Below the pieces are notes generated by a model. The model searched no databases. It was not told the origin of the DNA and saw nothing but the letters and a program-made list of their open reading frames with translations. Both the position numbers and the translations under genes were made by a program. Positions 14,957-24,616 of a stretch of 64,000 bases of DNA are shown in pieces. The number at the start of each line of letters is the position of its first letter. The first letter of the stretch is position 1. Source of the stretch: TMP-7 sp038212445 (GTDB lineage Bacteria; Acidobacteriota; Terriglobia; Bryobacterales; Bryobacteraceae); contig JBBQUM010000007.1 in NCBI GenBank assembly GCA_038212445.1, positions 173,200 through 237,199 of the forward strand. The letters are read 5' to 3'.

Positions 14957-17569
14957 ATGGACAAGCTGGAACAGGCAATCATCGACGTCGCGAACCAGGG
15001 AATTCCCGACAACGAGCTCGAGCAGGCGGCGGATCGTGTGCGCGGCAAGCTCTTCGTACAAACTCGGACCGGGCCGGAACGCCTGCGCAGTTGCGCGGAC
15101 TTCCAGGCCATTATTCCCGCATATCTACAGAAAACACTGTCGGCAGGGCGCGCGCTCCTGCTGCAGGATCACACCCGTGAGTGCGTGGCTTGCCGCCATG
15201 CGCTGTCCGAAGCGCGGTCGGGCGCCGGACCAACGTTGATCCGGCCCTCGACGCCGCCATCACGCGTCATTTCCAAGGCGTGGGCCATCGCCGCTATGGC
15301 GGCAGTCACGGCCGGCCTCGGAGTTTGGGGAGTGAGCAAGCTCGTTGGGCCGCAAGGGAACGGCGAGACCTCAGTCCAGACGGTGAGCGGCATCCTTTAT
15401 GCAGTCTCAGACAAGGGAGCAACGCCGATCTTCTCCGGCAAGACCATCCCTGAAGGACAGCGCGTCCGTACCGCTCGCGACTCCAAAGCTGTGGTGAAGA
15501 TGGCCGACGGATCACTCGTTGAGATGAACGAACGGTCCGAGCTGTGGGTTTCGCGTACCGACCACGGCGCCGCCATTCGCCTCGATCGCGGCAACATTAT
15601 TGTCCAGGCCGCGAAACAGCGCACCGGCACCCTCGACGTCCTCACTGCCGACTGCACGGTCTCGGTGAAGGGCACGATTTTCGCCGTCGATCGCGGCACG
15701 CGTGGATCCCGTGTCAGCGTTGTCGAAGGCTCTGTGAAGGTGGCCCAAGGCTCTAAATCGGAAATGCTGAAGCCGGGCGACCAAGTGTCCACTGACGCCA
15801 GCCTGACGCAGTCCACCGCAGCCGATGCGGTTAGCTGGAGCCGTGATTCCTCGCGCTATCTGGCATTGCTCGGTGAACTCAGCATCATTAAGAAGGGCTT
15901 GGATGCGATGCCGTCCCCAGCTCTGCGGCACGACGCCAAGATGCTCGACTATGTCCCGGATGACACGATCCTGTATGCGTCCATCCCGAATGTCGGCAGC
16001 GCGCTCACTGAAGCGCAGCGCCTCTTCCACGAACGTCTGCAGGAAAGTGCGGTTCTGAAAACGTGGTGGGACGAACAAAAGGACGGTCCCAAGCTCGAAG
16101 AGATGATCAACAAGCTCCGGACTTTCAGCGACTACCTGGGCGATGAGATCGTCTTCACGGTGTCCGGCGATTGGGAGGGTAACTATACTGCTCCGCTGCT
16201 GATGGCCGAGATCAAGAAACCGAACCTGGATGTGTTCCTCAATAACGAACTGCGTCAGTTGTCGCTGCAGGGCGCCAAGAACGTGCCCGAGTTGGTTCAG
16301 TTGCAGGCGAAGACAGCGGACTCCGGCAATAGTTATTACCGGCGCGGAAAACACCGGAACACTGTAACCACCGACGGCCCGATGACCATCGGTATCAACG
16401 GAAACATGATGGTTGTGGGTTGGAATCAGGACCAGCTGAACGGCGTCGCGCAGCGAATTGCTCAGCCGTCCGGTAATCGCGACGGCGGCTTGTTCGCCAA
16501 TGTGAAACAGGCCTACGGTCGTGGTGCGGCTTATCTCCTCTGCGTAAACATGGAACACATCGCACGCACTTCCGTACATAAGGGAGGGCAGGACAGCCCG
16601 AAGCTTCCCACTGGACTCGAAGCCATGCGTTACCTCATCGTGGAACGGAAAGACATAGCCGGCGCTACCGAGAATCAGGCTACGCTGACCTTTGAAGGCC
16701 GGCGATCGGGAATGGCTGCCTGGATGGCCGAGCCCTCAGCAATGGGATCGCTTGAATTCGTATCGCCGAACGCCACTTTCGTCGCTTCGGTAGCAACGCG
16801 TAGTCCGTCCTGGATGCTCGGAGACATCTTCCGCGCCATGTCGGATCAGAATCCGAAGTTCGAAGAGAAGCTCGAAGAGATTAACAGGCAAAGCGGCCTG
16901 CGGCTCAGCCCGAGTCTCGGCGACCCGCTCGGCGGCGACATCACATTCGCTATCGACGGTCCCCTGCTTCCGCTTCCAAGCTGGAAAATCGTGGCTGAAG
17001 TTTATAGCCCCGACAAGATGCAGTGGACCATCGATCAGCTCGTCAACGCGTTCAATACGTCGGCTAAGTGCGACGGTTGCGCACTGCGCTCCACCTCCGA
17101 ACAGGTGGGCGACAAGACGTTCCATATCATCTCGAGCGATCAGTTCTCCTACGAGATCCACTATGTCTTCGTGGACGGTTACCTGCTGATGGGGCCTAGC
17201 CGGTCTCTGCTCACACGGGCCATCCAGAATCGTGAGACGGGCCTGGTGCTATCCCGGTCCGACGCATTCCGCTCGCAGTTGCCGCGGGATGGACGGCTGA
17301 ACTTCTCGGCGATCGTCTATCACAATATCGGCGCCGTGCTCGGGCCGCTGGCGAAGCAGCTTTCGCCGTCCAACGCCCAGCAGCAGTCCATTCAGGCGTT
17401 GATTGCCAACTCCACTCCGGGGCTGGTCTACGCTTACGCTGAAGCCGATCGCATCACTGTGGCAAGCACAGGCACGTTCTTCGGCCTGGACCTGAATTCG
17501 GTGGCCCTCCCCAACCTGATCGGTCAGGCGATGGGTCAGAAAGTAAAAGCAGCGACACGCATACAATGA
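14957..17569 (+). CDS. Membrane anti-sigma/FecR-domain regulator with large extracytoplasmic region
   Basis: 870 residues from ATG 14957 (AGGAG seven bases upstream). Residues 40-80 resemble the zinc anti-sigma domain (H72-x3-C76-x2-C79). A single helix at 108-130 crosses the membrane. Residues 140-290 form a FecR domain (SGKTIPEGQRVRT, VKMADGSLVEMNERS, VLTADCTVSVKGTIFAV, VVEGSVKV). The remaining 570 residues, presumably outside the cytoplasm, do not match a family I recognise. By analogy with FecR it would relay an envelope signal to the upstream ECF sigma factor. Its stop overlaps the next ATPase start as ATGA. Confidence 0.8.
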   Translation: MDKLEQAIIDVANQGIPDNELEQAADRVRGKLFVQTRTGPERLRSCADFQAIIPAYLQKTLSAGRALLLQDHTRECVACRHALSEARSGAGPTLIRPSTPPSRVISKAWAIAAMAAVTAGLGVWGVSKLVGPQGNGETSVQTVSGILYAVSDKGATPIFSGKTIPEGQRVRTARDSKAVVKMADGSLVEMNERSELWVSRTDHGAAIRLDRGNIIVQAAKQRTGTLDVLTADCTVSVKGTIFAVDRGTRGSRVSVVEGSVKVAQGSKSEMLKPGDQVSTDASLTQSTAADAVSWSRDSSRYLALLGELSIIKKGLDAMPSPALRHDAKMLDYVPDDTILYASIPNVGSALTEAQRLFHERLQESAVLKTWWDEQKDGPKLEEMINKLRTFSDYLGDEIVFTVSGDWEGNYTAPLLMAEIKKPNLDVFLNNELRQLSLQGAKNVPELVQLQAKTADSGNSYYRRGKHRNTVTTDGPMTIGINGNMMVVGWNQDQLNGVAQRIAQPSGNRDGGLFANVKQAYGRGAAYLLCVNMEHIARTSVHKGGQDSPKLPTGLEAMRYLIVERKDIAGATENQATLTFEGRRSGMAAWMAEPSAMGSLEFVSPNATFVASVATRSPSWMLGDIFRAMSDQNPKFEEKLEEINRQSGLRLSPSLGDPLGGDITFAIDGPLLPLPSWKIVAEVYSPDKMQWTIDQLVNAFNTSAKCDGCALRSTSEQVGDKTFHIISSDQFSYEIHYVFVDGYLLMGPSRSLLTRAIQNRETGLVLSRSDAFRSQLPRDGRLNFSAIVYHNIGAVLGPLAKQLSPSNAQQQSIQALIANSTPGLVYAYAEADRITVASTGTFFGLDLNSVALPNLIGQAMGQKVKAATRIQ

Positions 17570-18495
17570 CACCCACGATTGAGCTGGCCGGATTGGAAGT
17601 ACGTCTCGGATCGAGACTGATTCTCGACAACCTCACGTGCTCCCTGTCCGGCCGCACAATCGGCTTGCTCGGCCCGAATGGCGCGGGCAAGTCCACTCTC
17701 ATCAACACCCTCCTCGGATTCCACAAGCCTTCTCGCGGCACCGCTCGCATCCTCGGCCACGACATTCGAACCGACCTCGACCGCATCCGGTCGCTGGTCG
17801 GCTTCATGCCTGAAAATGACTCCTTTATTGCCAACATGACCGCGGTCTCGTTCATCCGCATGATGGGTGAACTCTCCGGCCTGCCTCGCGATGCAGCCCT
17901 GGAACGGGCGCATGAAGCACTGTTCTACGTCGGATTGGGCGAGGCGCGTTACCGTCCAGTGGGCACCTATTCGCTCGGCATGAAACAGCTTGCGAAACTG
18001 GCGCAGGCGATCGTTCACGGTCCCAAACTGGTGATTCTCGACGAGCCCACCAACGGTCTCGATCCGCCGGCCCGGCAGCGCATGGTCCGAATGATCAAAG
18101 AAATGAAGGAGACCGGGGATTTGCGCATTATCCTCTGCTCGCATCTGCTGCGCGACGTCGAGGAAGCCTGCGAAGAAGTGCTGATCCTCAAGCAGGGCCG
18201 CATAGTGCACTATTCGAATCTCGAAGCCGAGCGAAAAGCGAATCTGCGATTCGTCGAATTGGAAACACACGGCGATGACAACGGCTTCATCGAAGCGCTG
18301 GAGCAACTCGGCTGCGAATGCGCAGTCGCGGGCGATCGCCGCGTGAAAATGGTGTTGTCTGAAGGTACCGAAATCCGCGACATCTACCGCATTGCCGAAG
18401 GACGGCAAGTCCAGCTCCGGAAGCTCAACTACCGGCGCGACACGCTCGAAGACATTTTCCTGAAAGCGATGGAGACCACCAATGGCCGTCCATAA
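17566..18495 (+). CDS. ABC transporter ATP-binding protein
   Basis: 309 residues: Walker A GPNGAGKST (36-44), a degenerate signature YSLGMKQLAKLAQ, Walker B VILDEPTNGLD and the switch His in CSHLLRD. The atypical LGMKQ signature and ~80-residue C-terminal extension are typical of ABC-2 type exporters. It overlaps the FecR-like gene by 4 bp and the downstream permease by 14 bp, so the four exporter genes are one unit with the regulator. Confidence 0.88.
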   Translation: MTPTIELAGLEVRLGSRLILDNLTCSLSGRTIGLLGPNGAGKSTLINTLLGFHKPSRGTARILGHDIRTDLDRIRSLVGFMPENDSFIANMTAVSFIRMMGELSGLPRDAALERAHEALFYVGLGEARYRPVGTYSLGMKQLAKLAQAIVHGPKLVILDEPTNGLDPPARQRMVRMIKEMKETGDLRIILCSHLLRDVEEACEEVLILKQGRIVHYSNLEAERKANLRFVELETHGDDNGFIEALEQLGCECAVAGDRRVKMVLSEGTEIRDIYRIAEGRQVQLRKLNYRRDTLEDIFLKAMETTNGRP

Positions 18496-19342
18496 GCGCA
18501 GCTACCGGGCCTACGAAGGAGCTCTCACTCCCCGCCGTACGCGCTTCCTGATCCTCACTCGCTATGCGGCGAAAGGCGTATTTCAGTCGCGCATCATTAC
18601 CGGACTGTTCGTGCTGTGCTTCTTCTATCCGCTGCTGATGGTGGCGGGCATGTACCTGAATCACAACGCGCGCGTGCTCTCGGCGATGAAAATCAACGGC
18701 GACCGCCTGCTCGTCATCAATGGCATGTTCTTCATGGTTCTGATGCAGGTGCAGGGCACACTCGCGTTTCTCATGACGGTCTTTGTCGGGCCCGGCACCG
18801 TCGCGCCCGACCTTGCCAACAACGCGCTGCCACTCTATTTCTGCCGTCCGCTTTCACGGACCGAATACGTCCTGGGACGCGCCTGCGTGATCCTCTTCCT
18901 GCTGTCCCTGATTACATGGATTCCCGGCTTGCTGATCTTCGGCATCGAGGCCAGTCTGTCGGGAGGCGCCTGGGCTTGGGAGAATCGTGATTTCGCCATC
19001 GGTATCTTCCTTGGCTCGTGGCTCTGGATTGGCGTCCTCGCCCTCATGGCGCTGGCGATTTCCGCCTGGGTCCGCTGGAAACTGGTGGCCGGCGCACTGC
19101 TGCTCGGCGTCATGTTTGCGGCCTCTGGATTCACTGCGGCAATCAACGAAATCCTGCGCAGCAAAGCTGGATTCTACGTAAATCCCGCCGCACTGGTAGC
19201 CGTGATCTGGTCCAATTTCTTCAAGGTCGACCTGGAGATGGGCATTACGACATTCGCGGCCTCGGTGGCACTGGTGGCGATTAGCACCATGTGCATCTGG
19301 CTGCTAGGCCGCAAAATAAGAGCGTTCGAGGTGATCCGCTGA
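18482..19342 (+). CDS. ABC-2 type permease
   Basis: 286 residues with about six hydrophobic helices (for example ITGLFVLCFFYPLLMVAGMY, LLSLITWIPGLLIFGI, WLWIGVLALMALAISAW, VALVAISTMCIWLLG). The ATG lies inside the end of the preceding ATPase gene. It shares a TGATG junction with the following ATPase gene. It presumably forms the membrane half of an exporter with one of the two ATPases; the cargo is unknown. Confidence 0.85.
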   Translation: MAVHKRSYRAYEGALTPRRTRFLILTRYAAKGVFQSRIITGLFVLCFFYPLLMVAGMYLNHNARVLSAMKINGDRLLVINGMFFMVLMQVQGTLAFLMTVFVGPGTVAPDLANNALPLYFCRPLSRTEYVLGRACVILFLLSLITWIPGLLIFGIEASLSGGAWAWENRDFAIGIFLGSWLWIGVLALMALAISAWVRWKLVAGALLLGVMFAASGFTAAINEILRSKAGFYVNPAALVAVIWSNFFKVDLEMGITTFAASVALVAISTMCIWLLGRKIRAFEVIR

Positions 19343-20286
19343 TGCTCTCCAATCAACAGATCGTCTTCGAGAACGTCTCCAAATTCTACGGCGACGTGCT
19401 GGGCGTCAACAGGGTCAGTCTAACGATTCCGCCCGGCATCACCAGCCTCGTAGGTCCTAACGGCTCCGGCAAGACGACGCTGATGAACCTGATGACCGGA
19501 CTGCTGCTACCCACGCGCGGCAAAATCAGCGTCCTCGGCATCTCCCCGCAGCATCCGGAGCAGCTATTCCGTCAACTCGGCTACTGCACGCAGTTCGACT
19601 CGTTTCCGCGCGGCTTCACCGGCTATCAGTTCGTATATTCATTTCTCCGGCTGTACGGCTGCACCCACATCGAAGCGGAGCAATTCACCTGGCGCGCCAT
19701 CGAGCGCGTAAACATGGTGGATGCCGCCCATCGCAAGATCGCCGGATACAGCAAGGGAATGCGCCAGCGCATCAAACTCGCGCAGTCAACGTGTCATGGG
19801 CCTTCGATCCTCGTGCTCGATGAACCGCTCAATGGACTCGACCCGCTCGTGCGGGCTGAAGTGATCGCACTGCTGCGGTCGCTCGCCGAAGAAGGAATGC
19901 ACATCGTCATCTCAAGCCACGTGCTGCACGAAGTCGACATGATCTCAGACCAGGTGGTGCTGCTCTCCAACGGCTACGTCATCGCCGAGGGCAAGATTCG
20001 CGGCGTCCGCGGTGAACTCGACGACGAGCAGCCGATGCAGGTGATCGTCCGCTGCAGCGCCCCTTCTTCTCTCGCGGCGAAGGTGTTCGCCGAGGATAGC
20101 GTGGTGGAAGCACGGATGCATAAGGACGGCAAGGGTCTGCTGATCAAAACGCGCGACCCCGATAAGTTCTACCTGCTCATGAATCGGCTGGCACTGAACG
20201 GCATCGGCGTCGAGAGCGTGATGCCCGCCGACGACGACGTGAACTCGCTGTACGAGTACCTGATCGGCTCGGAGGAATCGCGATGA
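19342..20286 (+). CDS. ABC transporter ATP-binding protein
   Basis: 314 residues from the ATG at 19342, which overlaps the permease TGA. Walker A is GPNGSGKTT, the signature is YSKGMRQRIKLAQ, and Walker B is ILVLDEPLNGLD; the switch His lies in SSHVLHEV. A C-terminal domain of ~90 residues resembles drug-efflux or Gld-type ATPases. It is the second ATPase of the cluster. Confidence 0.87.
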   Translation: MLSNQQIVFENVSKFYGDVLGVNRVSLTIPPGITSLVGPNGSGKTTLMNLMTGLLLPTRGKISVLGISPQHPEQLFRQLGYCTQFDSFPRGFTGYQFVYSFLRLYGCTHIEAEQFTWRAIERVNMVDAAHRKIAGYSKGMRQRIKLAQSTCHGPSILVLDEPLNGLDPLVRAEVIALLRSLAEEGMHIVISSHVLHEVDMISDQVVLLSNGYVIAEGKIRGVRGELDDEQPMQVIVRCSAPSSLAAKVFAEDSVVEARMHKDGKGLLIKTRDPDKFYLLMNRLALNGIGVESVMPADDDVNSLYEYLIGSEESR

Positions 20287-21113
20287 AAACGCTCTGGCTA
20301 ACCCAGATCGCCGCCGTCCTGCGCCTGGAAATGCGCAAGACATTCTTCTCGCGCCGCGGGCTCTGGGTTTACCTCCTCGCGCTCTTCCCGGTGATGGCCT
20401 ACCTCGGACACACCATTCAAGCCATCCAGCGCCGCCGTCCCTGCGATTTCGGCCAGGATACCAATATCTTCGCCAACGGTTTTCAATTTCTCGACCTTCG
20501 AGTGGTCATCTTCTTCGGCTGCCTGGGCATCTTCATGAACCTCTTTCGAGGCGAAGTGCTCGACCGCAGCCTGCATTATTACTTTCTCGCTCCAATCCGG
20601 CGCGAGGTGCTGGTGGTAGGCAAGTATCTGGCGGGCATCACCGCCGCCGTTGTCATCTTCACCACCAGCACGATCCTGCAATTTGTTGCGCTCTACGCGC
20701 ATTTCCCGCAGTCGACCGTGATGGCCTATCTGCGCGACGGCAACGGGTGGTCGCACCTGGGTTCGTACGTACTGGCCACGATTCTCGGTTGCATTGGATA
20801 CGGAAGCGTCTTCCTGCTGATGGGCGCGCTGTTCCGCAATCCCATCTTCCCGGCGGCCGGCGTTCTGATTTGGGAAGGCATCAATTCCTTCATCCCCCCG
20901 GTGCTTCAGAAGTTCAGCGTAATTTACTACCTGAAATCGTTCTGTCCCATCGAGGTCACCCCGAACATCGGGCCGCTATCCATGCTCACGGTTAACGCCG
21001 ATCCGATATCTCCAGCCATCGCATTTATCGGCATTCTAGCGTTCACGGGCCTGGTGATCTTCGTCGCCGCATGGCAGGTTCGGCGCATGGAGATAAATTA
21101 CGGCAGCGATTAA
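20283..21113 (+). CDS. ABC-2 type permease
   Basis: 276 residues with around six helices (WVYLLALFPVMAYLGHT, VIFFGCLGIFMNLF, YVLATILGCIGYGSVFLLMG, AFIGILAFTGLVIFVAAW). The segment EVLDRSLHYYFLAPIRRE is the cytosolic coupling-type loop of ABC-2 permeases. It overlaps the second ATPase as ATGA and closes the exporter cluster begun at 17566. Confidence 0.85.
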   Translation: MKTLWLTQIAAVLRLEMRKTFFSRRGLWVYLLALFPVMAYLGHTIQAIQRRRPCDFGQDTNIFANGFQFLDLRVVIFFGCLGIFMNLFRGEVLDRSLHYYFLAPIRREVLVVGKYLAGITAAVVIFTTSTILQFVALYAHFPQSTVMAYLRDGNGWSHLGSYVLATILGCIGYGSVFLLMGALFRNPIFPAAGVLIWEGINSFIPPVLQKFSVIYYLKSFCPIEVTPNIGPLSMLTVNADPISPAIAFIGILAFTGLVIFVAAWQVRRMEINYGSD

Positions 21114-21143
21114 AAAGCCCCGCGCATAGTAAAATTGGGATTC

Positions 21144-22826
21144 GTGAAAACGATTCCCTACCTGCTCATTTTCAGCCTGATCATGCCCATGTTACCGGCC
21201 GGTGCGGCCGTCCGTTCACCCGTTTACGCGCGCAAGGGCATGGTGGTGGCGCAGGAGCCGATCGCAGCCGATGTTGGCTTGAGCGTCTTAAAGGCAGGCG
21301 GAAACGCGATCGACGCTGCCGTCGCCGTAGGCTTCGCGCTCGCGGTCACACATCCCTACGCTGGCAATATCGGCGGCGGGGGATTCATGCTCGCCCGCCT
21401 CGCCGACGGCCGTTCGACCTTCATCGACTTCCGCGAGAAGGCCCCCGGCAAAGCAACGCACGACATGTATCTCGATGCGTCGGGAAAGCCCACGCGCGAC
21501 AGCATCGCAGGATGGCGCGCCTCTGGAGTGCCCGGCAGCGTTCGCGGGTTTGAACTGGCGCATAAGAAGTACGGCCGCAAATCCTGGGCTGAACTGGTGC
21601 AGCCGGCGGTGGATCTGGCAGCGCAGGGATTCCCGGTTTCGCATTCGCTGATGCAGTCTTTGAAATCGACGAAGCTGATGGCCGAGTACCCGGAGTCGAA
21701 ACGGATTTTCCTGAGAGACGGCAAATACTTCGACATGGGCGAGACGCTGCGTCAGCCCGAACTCAGCCGCACGCTCGCGCGCATTGCAAAGCTCGGCGCA
21801 GCGGATTTCTACGAAGGCGAGACGGCGCGCATTCTCGCAGCGGAGATGGCTAAGAACGGCGGCATCGTGACGCTCGAGGATCTGAAGAACTACCGGGCCG
21901 CGGAACGCAAGCCGCTCGAAGGCGACTACAAGGGCTATCACGTCATCACCGCGCCGCCCAGCAGTTCCGGCGGCGTCGGCATTCTCCAGATGCTGGGCAT
22001 GCTCGAGAAGTCCGGCTATGAGAAGACCGGCGCAGGATCGGCGGCAAGCATCCACTATGTGGCCGAAGTTATGCGGCGCTACTATGCCGACCGCAACGAG
22101 TATCTAGGCGATCCCGACTTCGTCAAGAATCCCATTCGCCAGCTACTCGATCCGGTGTACATTCGCAAGCGCGCGGAAAGCATCAACCGCGACCACGCGA
22201 CCTCGATGGACCAGATCGCTCCCGGCCTACCGGCTGGCCATGAGAGCACCGAGACGACGCACTTCAGCATCGTGGACGCCGACGGCAACGCGGTGGCTGT
22301 GACTTATACGTTGAACGGCGGCTACGGCAGCGGCGTCACCGTCCCAGGCGCCGGCTTCCTGCTCAATAACGAGATGGACGACTTCGCAGTGAAGCCCGGC
22401 ACACCGAATATGTTCGGCCTGGTGCAAGGCGAGACCAACTCGATTGCCCCCGGGAAGCGCATGCTTTCGTCGATGACGCCCACCATCGTGCTCAAGAACG
22501 ATAAGCCGTACCTGGTGCTCGGCGCGCCGGGCGGCTCGCGCATCATCACCGCTGTCCTCCAGGTGATGCTCAACGTCATCGACTTTGGCATGAACGTCCA
22601 GGAGGCGATCGATTATCCCCGTTTCCACCATCAGTGGAAGCCCGACAAACTCGAGTTCGAGAAGGGATTCTCGCCCGACACCATCGCCCTACTGAAGGCG
22701 AAGGGCCACAACATCGACGATGCGCGTCCCGTCGTGGTGGCGCGCGTGGAAGCGATTTTGATCGACAACGGCTGGCTTCAAGGCGGCCAGGACGGCCGCG
22801 GAAGCGGCAAGGCCTCCGGCTACTGA
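21144..22826 (+). CDS. ggt: Gamma-glutamyltransferase
   Basis: About 560 residues with a signal peptide (TIPYLLIFSLIMPMLPAGAA). The proenzyme cleavage site and nucleophile are in ESTETTHFSIVD (Thr before HFS), and the small subunit retains PSSSGG, GYGSGVTVPG, MLSSMTPTI and GAPGGSRI. The family self-cleaves into two subunits and transfers or hydrolyses gamma-glutamyl groups of glutathione outside the cytoplasm. I chose GTG 21144 because it gives a conventional signal peptide; TTG 21135 is the alternative. First gene of a tightly packed run to 28060. Confidence 0.88.
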   Translation: MKTIPYLLIFSLIMPMLPAGAAVRSPVYARKGMVVAQEPIAADVGLSVLKAGGNAIDAAVAVGFALAVTHPYAGNIGGGGFMLARLADGRSTFIDFREKAPGKATHDMYLDASGKPTRDSIAGWRASGVPGSVRGFELAHKKYGRKSWAELVQPAVDLAAQGFPVSHSLMQSLKSTKLMAEYPESKRIFLRDGKYFDMGETLRQPELSRTLARIAKLGAADFYEGETARILAAEMAKNGGIVTLEDLKNYRAAERKPLEGDYKGYHVITAPPSSSGGVGILQMLGMLEKSGYEKTGAGSAASIHYVAEVMRRYYADRNEYLGDPDFVKNPIRQLLDPVYIRKRAESINRDHATSMDQIAPGLPAGHESTETTHFSIVDADGNAVAVTYTLNGGYGSGVTVPGAGFLLNNEMDDFAVKPGTPNMFGLVQGETNSIAPGKRMLSSMTPTIVLKNDKPYLVLGAPGGSRIITAVLQVMLNVIDFGMNVQEAIDYPRFHHQWKPDKLEFEKGFSPDTIALLKAKGHNIDDARPVVVARVEAILIDNGWLQGGQDGRGSGKASGY

Positions 22827-22842
22827 TCCACAACAAAAAATC

Positions 22843-23697
22843 ATGAATCACGTTCTCTCTACCCGGCTGCTAGTGAAACATCGCCTGAACACGGTCTGGC
22901 TCGACCGTATCTGGGATGCCGGCATTCCCGCCGTGGAAATCTATTGCGCCAAGCAACACCTTGACTGGCTCGACCGTCCGCAGGTCCGGGAACTGGGACA
23001 CTGGTTCCGTGATTCCGAGTTAAAGCTGCACTCGGTTCATTCGCCGATTTACAACGACGACGTGAACGGCCGCAGCGGACCTCATTCGGTCCTCAAAATC
23101 ACCGAACCGGTGAAAAGTAAGCGCCATCCGATGCTCGACGAGATCAAGCGCGCCATCGAAATCGCCGACGTAATTCCGTTCAAATACCTGGTGCAGCACA
23201 TCGGCGTGGTGGGCGAGCCTTACGACGAGAGTCATCTTGAAGCCGCTTTCACCGCACTCGAGGAATTGTCGGTCTTCGCCAAACAGCGTGGCGTGGAGAT
23301 CATTATTGAGAACATTCCGAATGGACTCGCGAGCGCCGAGCGATTGATGCTCTTCAACGAGATCACGCATATGAGCCTCAATATCTGCTTCGACATCGGC
23401 CACGCCCACATGGCGTCGGGCGTAGAGGCCGAGTACCGGATCATGAAGGATCGCATTCGCTCCACCCATATCCATGACAATAATGGAAGGGAAGATCAGC
23501 ACTTCGCACCGCTGCTTGGAACAGGCGGCACGATCAATTGGAAATCGGCGATGAAGATGCTGGCGTCCGAGCGCGACCAGTATCCGCTCGTTCTCGAAAT
23601 GGCCGAGGTGCCGGATATGGCGCGGCCGTTAAACGACGCAAAGCGTATCTTCGAGCAACTCGAGGAGTTGATCGCGGCGCCCAACGAAAGAGAATAA
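22843..23697 (+). CDS. Sugar-phosphate isomerase/epimerase-type TIM-barrel protein
   Basis: 284 residues. Metal-ligand positions of the AP-endonuclease-2/xylose-isomerase-like barrel are visible: HSVHSP, VQHIGV, EIIIENIPN, ICFDIGHAHM, STHIHDN and LVLEMAEV. It starts 17 bp after ggt. Specific substrate cannot be told; members include epimerases, isomerases and endonuclease IV relatives. Confidence 0.8.
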   Translation: MNHVLSTRLLVKHRLNTVWLDRIWDAGIPAVEIYCAKQHLDWLDRPQVRELGHWFRDSELKLHSVHSPIYNDDVNGRSGPHSVLKITEPVKSKRHPMLDEIKRAIEIADVIPFKYLVQHIGVVGEPYDESHLEAAFTALEELSVFAKQRGVEIIIENIPNGLASAERLMLFNEITHMSLNICFDIGHAHMASGVEAEYRIMKDRIRSTHIHDNNGREDQHFAPLLGTGGTINWKSAMKMLASERDQYPLVLEMAEVPDMARPLNDAKRIFEQLEELIAAPNERE

Positions 23698-23701
23698 CAC
23701 C

Positions 23702-24616
23702 GTGAACCGTAGCCATATTGCTATCATCGGCGCGCCCATGGACCTAGGGGCCGGCCGGCGCGGCGTCGACATGGGACCCTCGGCGGTACGCCTTGCCGGA
23801 CTCTACGAGAAGCTCTGCGGTCTCGGCTACTCAGTCGACGATCTGGGCAACATCGCCGTTGCGCAGCCTGAGAGTGTCCCCGTAGGCGCTCAAAAGGCGC
23901 GCTACCTCAATGAGATTCAGAGGACTTGCGAGACGCTCGCGGCGATGGTGGAAAAAACGGCCGGCGAGAACAAGTTTCCCATCGTATTGGGCGGCGATCA
24001 TTCAGTTGCAATTGGAACCATCTCCGGTCTCTCGCGTCATTATCAAAAGCAGCAGAGCAACATCGGTCTGGTTTGGATTGATGCGCACGCCGACATGAAT
24101 ACTCCTGAGTCGAGCCCTAGCGGAAACATACACGGGATGCCTCTGGCGTGCTGCATCGGCGTTGGACCCAAGGAATTGACGCATCTTTACGGGTACGCGC
24201 CCAAGGTGCGGCCGGAAAATGCCGTGGTCATCGGACTGCGCAGTGTGGACGCTCAAGAGCGGCTCAACGTCCAGCGCACCGGAGTGCGGGCATACACGAT
24301 GCGTGACGTGGATGAGCGTGGACTGCGTGCCGTGATGCAGGAGGCAATCGAAGTCGCCTCCAACGGCACAGCCGGCTTTCACCTGTCCTATGACATGGAC
24401 AGCGTGGACCCGGACGAGGCACCGGGTGTGGGAACGCCCGTCAGAGGTGGCCTCACTTATCGCGAAGCGCATCTGGCTATGGAAATTGTGTGCGATTGCG
24501 ATTGCATGCTTGGCCTTGAAGTAGTGGAAGTGAACCCGGTCATCGACAGCGCCAATCGTACCGCCATACTTGGGGTGGAGCTGATGATGTCGGCCCTCGG
24601 TAAGCGGATTCTTTAA
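23702..24616 (+). CDS. rocF: Arginase
   Basis: 304 residues, ureohydrolase fold: IVLGGDHSVAIGT, WIDAHADMNTPESSPSGN with the manganese ligands of the DAHAD motif, and SYDMDSVDPDEAPGVGTPVRGG. The SPSGNIHGMPLA loop is the arginase rather than agmatinase type. It hydrolyses arginine to ornithine and urea. The start is GTG 23702. The stop overlaps the next start as TAATG. Confidence 0.87.
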   Translation: MNRSHIAIIGAPMDLGAGRRGVDMGPSAVRLAGLYEKLCGLGYSVDDLGNIAVAQPESVPVGAQKARYLNEIQRTCETLAAMVEKTAGENKFPIVLGGDHSVAIGTISGLSRHYQKQQSNIGLVWIDAHADMNTPESSPSGNIHGMPLACCIGVGPKELTHLYGYAPKVRPENAVVIGLRSVDAQERLNVQRTGVRAYTMRDVDERGLRAVMQEAIEVASNGTAGFHLSYDMDSVDPDEAPGVGTPVRGGLTYREAHLAMEIVCDCDCMLGLEVVEVNPVIDSANRTAILGVELMMSALGKRIL

